From Planctomycetia bacterium (GTDB taxonomy: Bacteria > Planctomycetota > Planctomycetia > Gemmatales > Gemmataceae): a DNA stretch of 37,658 bases. Position numbers and translations under genes: made by a program. Shown here in pieces: positions 23,849 through 31,764 of this stretch; position 1 is the stretch's first letter; each line of letters opens with the position of its first letter. The notes below the pieces were generated by a model. That model worked only from the letters and a program-made list of their open reading frames with translations, made no database searches and had not been told where the DNA came from. The stretch covers positions 1 through 37,658 of the forward strand of contig SYHD01000033.1 of the NCBI GenBank assembly GCA_005799265.1. The letters run 5' to 3'.

Positions 23849-25729
23849 ATGAGCGAAGAACTCTTCCCCTACTACGAACGTGAGCTGCTCTTCATTCGGC
23901 AATTCGCCCAGGAGTTTGCACGCCTGTACCCTTCGGCGGCGGGGCGCCTGCTGCTGGAGCCCAACCGCAGCACCGATCCGCACGTCGAACGGCTCATCGA
24001 GGCGTTCGCGCTCATCGCCGGGCGCATCCACCACAAGATCGACGACGAGTTCCCCGAACTGTCGCACGGCCTGCTCAGCGTCCTCTATCCGCATTTTCTC
24101 GCGCCGATCCCGTCGATGTCGATCGTCGGCTTCGAACTGGACGCGGCGCGCACGCAACTTCCCGACGGCTTCCGGATCGAGCGCGGCAGCCGCTTGCAGA
24201 GCCCGCCGATCAAGGACATCTCGTGCAAGTTCCGCACGGCGTATCCGGTGACGCTATGGCCCGTCGCGGTGACGGCCGCCGAGCTGTCCGCGCCGCCTTT
24301 TTCGCCCGAACTGCAACCGCCGCCCCGTACCGCCGCGATCTTGACGTTGGACCTGGAAAGTCAAGGGGGCCAAAAATTCGCCGACCTCACGCTTGATCGG
24401 TTACGCTTCTTCATCGACGGCGACAGTCGAACCAGCGCGAACCTCTACGAACTGCTCTTCAATCACGTGCTCCAGGTACAATTCCGCCCGGAGCCCCCTC
24501 CTCTCACCGGACGAGGGGGCGAAAGCTCGTCCACGCGAAATCCCATCACGCTCCCGGCCGCGCAATGCCTGTCGCAAGTCGGCTTCGAGCGTGACGAGAG
24601 CCTGCTCCCATATCCGAAGCGTTCGTTCCTGGGCTATCGGCTCTTGACGGAGTTCTTCGCGTACCCGAGCAAGTTCTGGTTCTTCGATCTCGCCGGGTTT
24701 CGCCGGATTTGTCAAGCCGGCTGGCAGCGCAAGTGCGAGGTCGTGTTCTTTCTCGATCGCAACATCCCGAACCTGCGGCAAGCTGTCAGCGCGGACACGT
24801 TTCGTCTGGGCTGCACGCCGATCGTCAATCTATTTGAACAGACGGCCGAGCCGATCCCGCTCACGCAGGAGCGCTACGAGTATCGCGTGGTGCCGGACGT
24901 GGCCCGCGTCGAGGGGATGGAAGTCTACGGCGTGGAGTCGGTCACGAGCCTCGATCCGGTGTCGGGCCGCGTCACCGAATATCAGCCGTTCTATTCGCTC
25001 AGGCATGGCCGAACCGAGGCGGAGGGGCAGACGTACTGGCACATGACGCGCCGTCGTTCACCGCGCGAGGGGGATCGCGGCACCGATGTTTTCCTGAACC
25101 TTGTCGATCGCGGTTTTCATCCCAACGCCCCGGCGGAAGCCACGCTCGTGGTGCGCACCATGTGCACGAATCGCGATCTGCCGGCGCAGTTGCAGCGTTT
25201 CGACAGCACGCGAACGTTTGTTCTGGAAGCCGCCGCCCCGTTGTCGGGTGTGCGTTGCCTGCGTCCGCCGACGCCGGCCCTGCGACCGCCGCTCAAGCGT
25301 GGAGCGTACTGGCGGCTCGTGTCGCATCTCAACCTCAACCACTTTTCGCTCACCGATCCCGAAGCGGGACGCGAGGCCTTGCAGGAAATCCTGCGCCTCT
25401 ACGATTTCTCCGACACCGAGGCCAAGCAGCAGTCAGCCATCGCCCGCAACCTTATCGACGGGATCGTCTCGGTCGAAAGCCGGCGCGTGGTCGGCAGGCG
25501 CTCGAGCGCGTCGGGCGTGCCGGGCTTTTGTCAGGGCGTGGAAGTGAACATCGAATTCGACGAAGAAAAATACCTCGGCACCGGTGTGATTCTGTTCGCC
25601 AGCGTGCTCGAACGATTCCTGGCTCTCTACGTCAACATCAATTCGTTCAGTCAACTGGTCGCCGTGACCAAGGGCGAAGGAGGCTCGAAAAAATGGCCGC
25701 CGCGAACGGGCGATCAACAGGTGCTCTGA
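23849..25729 (+). CDS. tssF: T6SS baseplate protein TssF (ImpG/VasA)
   Basis: A 626-residue protein, the usual length. It opens with FPYYERELLFIRQFAQEFA, then DPHVERLIEAFALIAGRI and FPELSHGLLSVLYPHFLAPIPSM, all characteristic. The C-terminal region has VSHLNLNHFSLT and a closing VLERFLALYVNINSFSQLV. In the family two TssF and one TssG build each baseplate wedge. A Pro/Gly-rich insertion near residues 215-230 coincides with a 7-bp palindrome (24494-24519). The gene overlaps tssG by 37 bases. Confidence 0.95.
   Translation: MSEELFPYYERELLFIRQFAQEFARLYPSAAGRLLLEPNRSTDPHVERLIEAFALIAGRIHHKIDDEFPELSHGLLSVLYPHFLAPIPSMSIVGFELDAARTQLPDGFRIERGSRLQSPPIKDISCKFRTAYPVTLWPVAVTAAELSAPPFSPELQPPPRTAAILTLDLESQGGQKFADLTLDRLRFFIDGDSRTSANLYELLFNHVLQVQFRPEPPPLTGRGGESSSTRNPITLPAAQCLSQVGFERDESLLPYPKRSFLGYRLLTEFFAYPSKFWFFDLAGFRRICQAGWQRKCEVVFFLDRNIPNLRQAVSADTFRLGCTPIVNLFEQTAEPIPLTQERYEYRVVPDVARVEGMEVYGVESVTSLDPVSGRVTEYQPFYSLRHGRTEAEGQTYWHMTRRRSPREGDRGTDVFLNLVDRGFHPNAPAEATLVVRTMCTNRDLPAQLQRFDSTRTFVLEAAAPLSGVRCLRPPTPALRPPLKRGAYWRLVSHLNLNHFSLTDPEAGREALQEILRLYDFSDTEAKQQSAIARNLIDGIVSVESRRVVGRRSSASGVPGFCQGVEVNIEFDEEKYLGTGVILFASVLERFLALYVNINSFSQLVAVTKGEGGSKKWPPRTGDQQVL
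24494..24519. repeat. Short palindrome inside tssF
   Basis: CCCCCTC (24494-24500) faces GAGGGGG (24513-24519) over 12 bases. It encodes a Pro/Gly/Arg-rich loop in TssF. It may be a small repeat element read in frame, as in clpV, but could be chance in GC-rich DNA. Confidence 0.35.
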
Positions 25730-26853
25730 GCGAATACGCCTCGCTTCTGGAGCGGCTGTTCGCCCATGCGCCGACGTTCGATTTCTTTCAAGCTGTGCGC
25801 ATTCTCGAGCGCGCCTCGACCAAGCGAGTGCGCGTCGGCGCGGAAGGTCCGCCGCAAGAGGAGGCCGTACGCTTCCGGGCGCACAACTCGCTCGCCTTTC
25901 CGACCAGTCCGATTCAGATGCTCGAAGCCCCGACGAGCGAGGCGCCGGTGCCGGTGATGACCGTCAACTTCATGGGCTTGACAGGTCCTAGCGCGGTGTT
26001 GCCGCGCCATTACACGGAGCTGATTGAGCGCATGATGCGCGAGACCGATAACCCGGAACGCTACGTCCTGCGCGATTGGTTCGATCTCTTCAATCACCGC
26101 TTCATCTCGCTTTTTTGCCGGGCCTGGACGAAGTATCGCTACTGGCTCGCCTACGATCGCGGTGATCATGCCGGCAACGAACCGGACCCGTTCGCAAACG
26201 TTCTGTTCAGCCTGATCGGCCTCGGCACCGGCGGCATGCGAAAGCGATTTTCCGTCACCACGCGTGAAGATGCCGGTGGGCGAATGGAGTCGCGCGTTCT
26301 ATCGCGCATCGACGAGCTGGCGCTCTTACACTATGCCGGCCTGTTGTCGCATCAGCCGGCCAGTGCGAGCGGGCTGGAGGGTTTGCTCGAGGATTACTTT
26401 CTGTTGCCGATCCAGGTGATGCAGCTCGAAGGCCACTGGTTGCACTTGACGCCGGACAATCAATCGCGTCTGGGCGACGCCGGTCACAACAACGCCCTGG
26501 GTATGACGACCGTGGCCGGTACGCGCGTTTGGGACGTGGAGAGCAAGATCACACTGAAGCTGGGCCCGCTCGACTACGCGCGTTTTCTGAGCATGCTGCC
26601 CGACCGCTCTGCGACGCCCCATCGCAAGGACTTCTTCCTCTTGACGCAGATGGCCCGTTTCTACGTCGGCCCGCAATTCCAGCTCTCCGTACAGCTTGTG
26701 TTGGCGCGCGCCGCCGTGCCCGATTGCCAACTCCCGCAGTCCACCGCCGAAGGCCCGCAGCTCGGCTGGAACACCTGGCTCGTCAGCCAATCGCTGGGCC
26801 GCGACCCGGATGAGACGGTCTTCGCGGGGGAGGACGCGGGGCTACTGGTGTAG
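25693..26853 (+). CDS. tssG: T6SS baseplate protein TssG (ImpH/VasB)
   Basis: A 386-residue protein from ATG 25693, inside the end of tssF. It opens with YASLLERLFAHAPTFDFFQAV and RILERA, then VRFRAHNSLAFPTSPI, VNFMGLTGPSAVLPRHYTE and FDLFNHRFISLFCRAW, the classical ImpH landmarks, and ends with LGWNTWLVSQ. It is longer than many TssG (about 330). The upstream in-frame extension is an antisense-free shadow of tssF and is excluded. It is the last recognised T6SS gene in the window. Confidence 0.95.
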   Translation: MAAANGRSTGALSEYASLLERLFAHAPTFDFFQAVRILERASTKRVRVGAEGPPQEEAVRFRAHNSLAFPTSPIQMLEAPTSEAPVPVMTVNFMGLTGPSAVLPRHYTELIERMMRETDNPERYVLRDWFDLFNHRFISLFCRAWTKYRYWLAYDRGDHAGNEPDPFANVLFSLIGLGTGGMRKRFSVTTREDAGGRMESRVLSRIDELALLHYAGLLSHQPASASGLEGLLEDYFLLPIQVMQLEGHWLHLTPDNQSRLGDAGHNNALGMTTVAGTRVWDVESKITLKLGPLDYARFLSMLPDRSATPHRKDFFLLTQMARFYVGPQFQLSVQLVLARAAVPDCQLPQSTAEGPQLGWNTWLVSQSLGRDPDETVFAGEDAGLLV

Positions 26854-26867
26854 AGGGGAGGAGCACC

Positions 26868-26927
26868 ATGGGTTTCATGAAGCTTATTCGATACGGTGAT
26901 CCAGCTTTTTCCGCTGATTTGGCATGA
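26868..26927 (+). pseudogene. 19-codon ORF, possible gene remnant or leader peptide
   Basis: ATG 26868 follows the tssG stop by 14 bases and has a strong site (AGGGGAGGAG). The product MGFMKLIRYGDPAFSADLA stops early. The MKLIRYGDP part resembles the start of fumarylacetoacetate-hydrolase-family proteins, so this may be the 5' stub of a lost gene. It could equally be a short leader peptide or chance. Confidence 0.3.
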
Positions 26928-27117
26928 CCGTCTCACTTCATTGGGACTATCCTCGGAGCTGTCAAATTCGTGTCTTCACACGTTCAGTACCCCTATCGGT
27001 CTGGTAATATGAAATGGATGGCGCCCGTCTTAAGACTTTCACTGATCCTACTTGCCAACCTCTTCGCCCGCAATTTGCTTTTCGTCGTCAACACCTTCCG
27101 TTTATCCTCCGCTCGGC

Positions 27118-27145
27118 TTACTTCCACACTATCGAGCCGTATAAT
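27118..27145 (+). promoter_or_regulatory. Candidate promoter of the secreted-protein gene
   Basis: TTACTT (27118-27123), 16 bases, and a perfect TATAAT (27140-27145). The predicted start lies about 40 bases ahead of the ATG at 27195, with AAGGAGG (27182-27188) between. Confidence 0.45.
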
Positions 27146-27194
27146 GATCTTGTTGCCCATTTCGATCGCGTTCGCTCTTTCAAGGAGGCATCTC

Positions 27195-27980
27195 ATGCGA
27201 CGTGCAAGCATCTTGATCGGCATTCTCGTGTTCCCGTTGAGCTTGCCCGCACAGGAAAAACAGCCCGACCAGGAATATGCGGCGTTCTCCAAGATGCTTC
27301 ACTCGATGGCGGTCAAGCAGCTTCCCAAGGAATTCGAGGACGCGTCCGCCTGGAATCAGACCATCCCTGCCGAGCCGAACCTGCGGTTGCAGAAGCTGCG
27401 CACGTTCATCAAAGTAGGGGACAAGCAGGAGATGCCGCACGGGACCTGGCGGCGCTTCAAGGGCAAAATCGAAGAGCCGGACAAAAACCTCAAGATCGTC
27501 GTCAAGGATTTCAAGTCGATGGAGAATGGCAAGTTCTATCGGCTCGTCCTCGACATCGATGCGACGATCCTGTGCAACATCGAGGTGCAGCAATGGCAAA
27601 AGGGGCTGCTCTTGATCGGCGGCCAAGGAGCGGCGGACGCGAACGTGACGGCTGCGGTGACGGCGGACATCGCCTGGTCGTTCAACTTCAAGAAGCTGCC
27701 GCCGGAGCTCAACATCGAGCCGAAGGTCATGGAACTCGGGTTGAAGCTTGTGGACATCAAGGCACGCGGCGGTCCGGTACTGCCGGCCGGACCCGCGAAT
27801 GACGTGAAGGAACTCCTGCGCGGGTTTGTCAAGAGTTCGGAGCCGTTCGTGAAGGACCTCGCCAACGACGCGATCGCCAAGAGCCTGAAGGAAGGCAAGG
27901 GCTCGATCTCGGCCGGCGCCCTCATGAACGTGTTGCCGAAGCCGAAGGCGCCCGAGAAGGAGAAGAAGAGCGACAAGTGA
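27195..27980 (+). CDS. Secreted protein of unknown function
   Basis: A 261-residue protein. Start 27195 is fixed by AAGGAGG 6 bases upstream; it gives a signal peptide (MRRASILIGILVFPLSLPAQ). I recognise no catalytic motif. The mature protein has a helical N-terminal part (YAAFSKMLHSMAVKQLPKEF), a central beta-rich section with FKSMENGKFYRLVLDIDATI and a Lys/Glu/Pro-rich tail (PKPKAPEKEKKSDK). It lies after tssG but has its own candidate promoter, so membership in the T6SS cluster is uncertain. A cell-envelope role is possible. Confidence 0.75.
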   Translation: MRRASILIGILVFPLSLPAQEKQPDQEYAAFSKMLHSMAVKQLPKEFEDASAWNQTIPAEPNLRLQKLRTFIKVGDKQEMPHGTWRRFKGKIEEPDKNLKIVVKDFKSMENGKFYRLVLDIDATILCNIEVQQWQKGLLLIGGQGAADANVTAAVTADIAWSFNFKKLPPELNIEPKVMELGLKLVDIKARGGPVLPAGPANDVKELLRGFVKSSEPFVKDLANDAIAKSLKEGKGSISAGALMNVLPKPKAPEKEKKSDK

Positions 27981-28009
27981 GCGGTCACTTCGCTACATCC
28001 TGAGTGAAT

Positions 28010-28115
28010 TAGCCACGGATCAAACACGGATAAGAGGGAAAGAGATAGGGCAAGAATTGACCGCATTTTCACGGCATTTCTTGTCCGTGTTTTATCCGTG
28101 TTTCATCCGTGGCTA
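28010..28115. repeat. 24-bp inverted repeat, AGCCACGGAT type
   Basis: Arm 28010-28033 (starts TAGCCACGGATCAAACACGG) pairs with 28092-28115 with one mismatch over a 58-nt loop. The right side also contains a tandem TCCGTGTT motif. This repeat family is common in several bacterial phyla as I recall. It fills most of the gap between the secreted protein and the HEAT protein. Confidence 0.8.
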
Positions 28116-28197
28116 GATCTTGGAGGCTCGACCCACCCTACCGCTTTTCCACAGGAATGGCGTAGAACCATCTTGGAACTGCGACGAGTAACACATC

Positions 28198-29808
28198 ATG
28201 CCCGATGCCACGTTAGCGAAGCTGATGCACTTGGCCTCCGACGGTGACTCGACGGAGATGCGTCGCGCTGCGCTGAAAGTGCTCGGCTCAGTGGGAGACG
28301 GTAAAGCGCTCGTCAGATTGCTCATCGACACGCTCAAGGATTCGGAAGAGCCGTTGCGCATCGCCGCGATCGAGGCGATCGGACAAATCGCGGCCGAGGA
28401 TGCGTTGCCTCATCTGGAAGAATTGGTACGGAAAGGCGGCCCGGAGCTGGAGTCGGCGGTACACACGGCGAGCCTGCTCGGTGCGCGCGGCGCCAGGCTC
28501 ATGGGTAAGATCATGCACGAGGTCAGCCCGTCGCTCAAGTCGCGCATGGCGGCCATGCTCGCGAAATCCAACACCGGCAATGCGCTCGTCGTCACCGCGC
28601 AAGGATTGCTCGATGCGGATCCCAAGGTGATCGACGCGACCGCGCGCAGTCTCGCCATGGAGGTCCCGGCCTACACGACACAGCAACGGCATGCGCTGGC
28701 GAAGTTCCTGGGCGATTCACTCGGCGCCAAGAAGATCGCGCCCAAGTCCGAGGCGGCCATGCTACGCGTGCTGGCGGCGCTGCATGAGGCCAAGGCGGCG
28801 GAGGTCTTCTGGTCGCGCATCTTGCCCCCGCACGCTCATGAAGTGCGCGCGGCCGCGCTGCAAGCGCTGGGCGACGCGGAACCGGCGACGGAGAAACGAT
28901 TGCAAGCGCTGCTGACGTGCGCAGCCGAAAGCGACTTCCAGATCGTCGCGGCGGCATTGATGATGCTCAAGAAGGTGCCGGCGACGGCGAAAAACGCCAG
29001 GTATTGGATCAAGCTGCTCGAAGCGCCTGACGTGGCGACACAGCGATTCGCCGTTGACAAGCTGCATGGCGTCGAGAACGCCGAAGTTGCCGGGGCGATG
29101 CTGGCCCAGCTTCGGCATCCCGATCGCACGCTGCGCGACGAGGCGCTCAAGTCGCTGCGCGGCTACGCGGCGGGGCGGACGACGCTCTTGGACGAGATGC
29201 TCGACGCTGCGGAGGTCGATCGCGCCTGGTTCTTGGCGCGGGCGATCGCGCCGTCGGCGAAGGAATTCACGAATCCTCAACGCGCGAAGGTTCTCGCACA
29301 GGCGATGAAGCACCACGACGCCGAGGATCGCCGGGCCGCGCCGCTGTTGTTTCTCCTGCGCGAAATGGATCACGCCTGGCTGCGCGATCAGCTTGAAGCG
29401 AAGGCGCAAGACTTGCGCAAGAAAAAGAAATATGCCGCGGCGATCGGCTACTACCGGCTGCTCGCTCAAGATCCCGCGTGCAGCGAGGAGACGCGCTTCG
29501 AGCTTGCGGCCACGGGGCTCAAGGAGTCGGCACGCGATCTGGCGCTGGAGAGTCGCACCAGCGATCCGCCGCTGCATCAGTTCGCACGCCTGTTGCAGAA
29601 TGCTGCGTTCGATCTGTTGGGCCACGTCAGCAAGGCGAAATGGCTCGACGCGGCGGACCTCTTCTACGTCGGCTTCCACTTCGCGGAGCAGACGCATCGG
29701 GCGCAGGAGTTCGGCAAGGCGGTTCTCGAACTCGTGGTCAAGCGGTCGGCGAAATCGGAAGTGGGCAAGCAGGCAAAACGGAAACTCAAGAGCGAGGCGC
29801 TGACGTGA
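28198..29808 (+). CDS. HEAT-repeat protein with TPR-like C-terminus
   Basis: A 536-residue soluble protein. An in-frame stop at 28189-28191 means ATG 28198 is the first possible ATG. HEAT-type helical pairs run from about residue 1 to 350, for example MRRAALKVLGSVGDGKALVR, LRIAAIEAIGQIAAEDALPH and LRDEALKSLRGYAAGR. The last third (about 395-536) looks TPR-like, with KKKYAAAIGYYRLLAQDP and a basic end. There is no enzyme motif; such proteins are scaffolds. The ribosome site is weak. It ends 2 bases from the convergent HigA-like gene. Confidence 0.8.
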   Translation: MPDATLAKLMHLASDGDSTEMRRAALKVLGSVGDGKALVRLLIDTLKDSEEPLRIAAIEAIGQIAAEDALPHLEELVRKGGPELESAVHTASLLGARGARLMGKIMHEVSPSLKSRMAAMLAKSNTGNALVVTAQGLLDADPKVIDATARSLAMEVPAYTTQQRHALAKFLGDSLGAKKIAPKSEAAMLRVLAALHEAKAAEVFWSRILPPHAHEVRAAALQALGDAEPATEKRLQALLTCAAESDFQIVAAALMMLKKVPATAKNARYWIKLLEAPDVATQRFAVDKLHGVENAEVAGAMLAQLRHPDRTLRDEALKSLRGYAAGRTTLLDEMLDAAEVDRAWFLARAIAPSAKEFTNPQRAKVLAQAMKHHDAEDRRAAPLLFLLREMDHAWLRDQLEAKAQDLRKKKKYAAAIGYYRLLAQDPACSEETRFELAATGLKESARDLALESRTSDPPLHQFARLLQNAAFDLLGHVSKAKWLDAADLFYVGFHFAEQTHRAQEFGKAVLELVVKRSAKSEVGKQAKRKLKSEALT

Positions 29809-29810
29809 TT

Positions 29811-30227
29811 TCATTTCGCAGAGTTGGCCGTGTGCAGCAGCCCGCGCCTTGCTGGCGTCTTGCGTCGCCTTGGGGTCTCGCGCAGCACTACCTCGGGCGG
29901 CAATTGCAATCCTGCGACGAGCTTGCGGATCATGGTCAGGCTCAAGGGGCGCTGGCCGCTCAGAACTTCTGAAACTTTGCTCTTGCTCCCAAGAAAGGGG
30001 ATCAGGTCCTTGGGTTCGAGACCTCCTTGTTCCATGCGAAAACGCAGCGCTGTAATGGGATCAGGCAGATCGATGGGATACGCGCCTTCCTCGTAAGATT
30101 CCACGAGCAGCAGCAGCAACTCCAGTTCGTCCCCTTTGGGAGTGCCGGGCTTGGCGTCGAAAATCTGCTCGATACGGGTCAGAGTCGCTTCGTACTGTGC
30201 TTCGGTCTTGATGACCTTGGGTTTCAT
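29811..30227 (-). CDS. HigA-family (XRE-type) antitoxin or regulator without a visible toxin
   Basis: A 138-residue protein. The N-terminal part (YEATLTRIEQIFDAKPGTPK, then DELELLLLLVESYEEGAYPI) is typical of COG5499 HigA-like proteins, followed by an XRE helix-turn-helix (LEPKDLIPFLGSKSKVSEVL, SGQRPLSLTMIRKLVAGL). These proteins usually neutralise a HigB mRNA interferase encoded next to them and repress their operon. Here the upstream neighbour is tyrS and the downstream neighbour a convergent HEAT gene, so no HigB is adjacent. GAGGAA lies ahead of the ATG. It may be an orphan antitoxin or a repurposed regulator. Confidence 0.85.
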   Translation of the reverse strand: MKPKVIKTEAQYEATLTRIEQIFDAKPGTPKGDELELLLLLVESYEEGAYPIDLPDPITALRFRMEQGGLEPKDLIPFLGSKSKVSEVLSGQRPLSLTMIRKLVAGLQLPPEVVLRETPRRRKTPARRGLLHTANSAK

Positions 30228-30269
30228 CGCTTGGTTCCTCGCTCAGATCGTTTGTGCGTCGCTCTCACT

Positions 30270-31544
30270 CTACGCCTTGCCAACAAGCACCAGGAAATTG
30301 TTCCGCTTCCCCCGCTGCAGCACCAGCACCTCGCCGTCGAGGAAATCGGCCACCGTCACCGTCGGATTGTCGCCGCTCGCGGGTTGCTTGCCGTTGAGGC
30401 GCACGCCTTTTTGCGCGAGCTGGCGGCGCGCGTCCGCCTTTGACGCGCACGCCTTCGTTTCGACGAGCAAGTCGATCACGCTCACGGGACTAGCGAGGCG
30501 TTGCGGCGCGAGCGTGAGCGCCGGCACATCGGCGGCGAGTTGCTTGAGCAAGGCGACCGGCAAGGACGCAATGTCGCCCGAGAAAAGCGCCTCGGAGGCC
30601 TTTTTCGCGTTGTCCATTTCCTCCTTGCCGTGTACGAGCGTCGTGATCTCTTGGGCGAGCGCCTTCTGCGCCAGACGTTCGCCGCTGCCGATCTGCTGAT
30701 CCAGCTCCTTGATCGCGGGTTCGTCGAGCAGGGTGAACCAACGCAGGAATCGTCCCACGTCGGCGTCGGCCATGTTGATCCAGAACTGGTAGAAGGCGTA
30801 CGGCGACGTCAGTTTGGCATCGAGCCAGATCGCGCCTTTCTCGCTCTTGCCCATTTTTTTGCCTTCGGAGTTCGTCAAGAGCGGCATGGTCAGGCCGTAC
30901 GCTTCGCCGCGATCGATGCGGCGAATGAGCGCGATGCCCTCGCAGATGTTGCCCCATTGATCCGACGCGCCGCACTGGACTCGACAGCCGTGCCGGCGAT
31001 AAAGTTCGAGGAAATCGGTCGCTTGCAGCAGCATATAGGTGAATTCCGTATACGAAATGCCGGCGCCTTCCTTGTCGAATCTTTTTTTGACGGAGTCCTT
31101 GTGGATCATCTCATTGACGGAAAAATGCTTGCCGAGGTCGCGCAGGAATTCGAGCAGGCGGACCTCGCCGAGCCAGTCGATGTTGTTGACGAACTTCGGC
31201 GCCGGCCCATCGCCTTGCGAGAGGAAGCCCTCGATCTGCGCTTGCATGCACAGGCCGCGCGCCTTGACGGTGTCGATGGTTTCGAGCACGCGTTCCTCGG
31301 ACTTGCCGGACGGATCGCCGATCAGCCCGGTGGCGCCGCCGATGAGGATGATGACCTGATGCCCTGCGCGGCGAAAGTGGCGCAGCGTCATGAGCGGGAT
31401 CAAGCTGCCGGCGTGCAGGCTGGTCGCGGTCGGGTCGAAGCCGATGTACATCGGGTGCTTATTCGTTTCGAGCAGGCTGTGCAGGTTGTCGGCGGTCGCC
31501 TGATGGATGAGGCCGCGCCATTGCAATTCGGTGAAGACGTTCAT
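30270..31544 (-). CDS. tyrS: Tyrosyl-tRNA synthetase
   Basis: A 424-residue protein, the usual bacterial length. It charges tRNA-Tyr with tyrosine in the cytoplasm. Landmarks: YIGFDPTATSLHAGSLIPLM (signature 1, here HAGS where most have HxGH), IGGATGLIGDPSGK, the LLQATDFLELYRRHGCRVQCG region, GSDQWGN-type SDQWGN, KMGKS (the KMSKS loop) and a C-terminal S4 RNA-binding domain (about 355-424). Start 31544 is preferred because AAAGGA lies just upstream; longer in-frame options lack a match. The HigA-like gene follows 42 bp downstream on the same strand. Confidence 0.97.
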   Translation of the reverse strand: MNVFTELQWRGLIHQATADNLHSLLETNKHPMYIGFDPTATSLHAGSLIPLMTLRHFRRAGHQVIILIGGATGLIGDPSGKSEERVLETIDTVKARGLCMQAQIEGFLSQGDGPAPKFVNNIDWLGEVRLLEFLRDLGKHFSVNEMIHKDSVKKRFDKEGAGISYTEFTYMLLQATDFLELYRRHGCRVQCGASDQWGNICEGIALIRRIDRGEAYGLTMPLLTNSEGKKMGKSEKGAIWLDAKLTSPYAFYQFWINMADADVGRFLRWFTLLDEPAIKELDQQIGSGERLAQKALAQEITTLVHGKEEMDNAKKASEALFSGDIASLPVALLKQLAADVPALTLAPQRLASPVSVIDLLVETKACASKADARRQLAQKGVRLNGKQPASGDNPTVTVADFLDGEVLVLQRGKRNNFLVLVGKA

Positions 31545-31608
31545 CGAGTTCCTTTCATGCGCACGGGGGGAAGGCATGCTGGAAAACCTAGCGCTTTGTG
31601 GGCAGCGG

Positions 31609-31645
31609 GTCAAGGTGGGGAGGCCGATTTGCGACCGACCTTGAC
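31609..31645. repeat. 8-bp inverted repeat in the tyrS/epimerase divergent region
   Basis: GTCAAGGT (31609-31616) and ACCTTGAC (31638-31645) are exact complements 21 bases apart. The right arm overlaps a TTGACA box, so it could be an operator for the epimerase promoter. Confidence 0.35.
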
Positions 31646-31669
31646 AGCGGAAAGCGATTTGGATTAAGA
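31641..31669 (+). promoter_or_regulatory. Candidate promoter of the epimerase pair
   Basis: A perfect TTGACA (31641-31646) and TTAAGA 17 bases later (31664-31669). The -10 is poor. It lies about 95 bases ahead of the first epimerase start. Confidence 0.3.
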
Positions 31670-31764
31670 CTGCGGAGATTAGCACGCGAATTCTGAACGT
31701 GGAATGGGAGAACGCCGATCGCGAAGGTGTTCGGACAATCGCTGCCTGTATCGAGGAGATGAGC

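Larger units (their letters stand above)
26854..27194. other. Intergenic region after tssG
   Basis: These 341 bp hold a 19-codon ORF with a strong ribosome site (26868-26927) and a candidate promoter (27118-27145). The base composition is lower in GC than the flanking genes and pyrimidine-rich around 27060-27130. No other supported feature was seen. Confidence 0.5.

Noticed and set aside
28762..29814. 350-codon minus-strand open frame antisense to the HEAT gene
   Set aside because: The sense frame has regular HEAT helices; the antisense product is Arg-rich and without a match.
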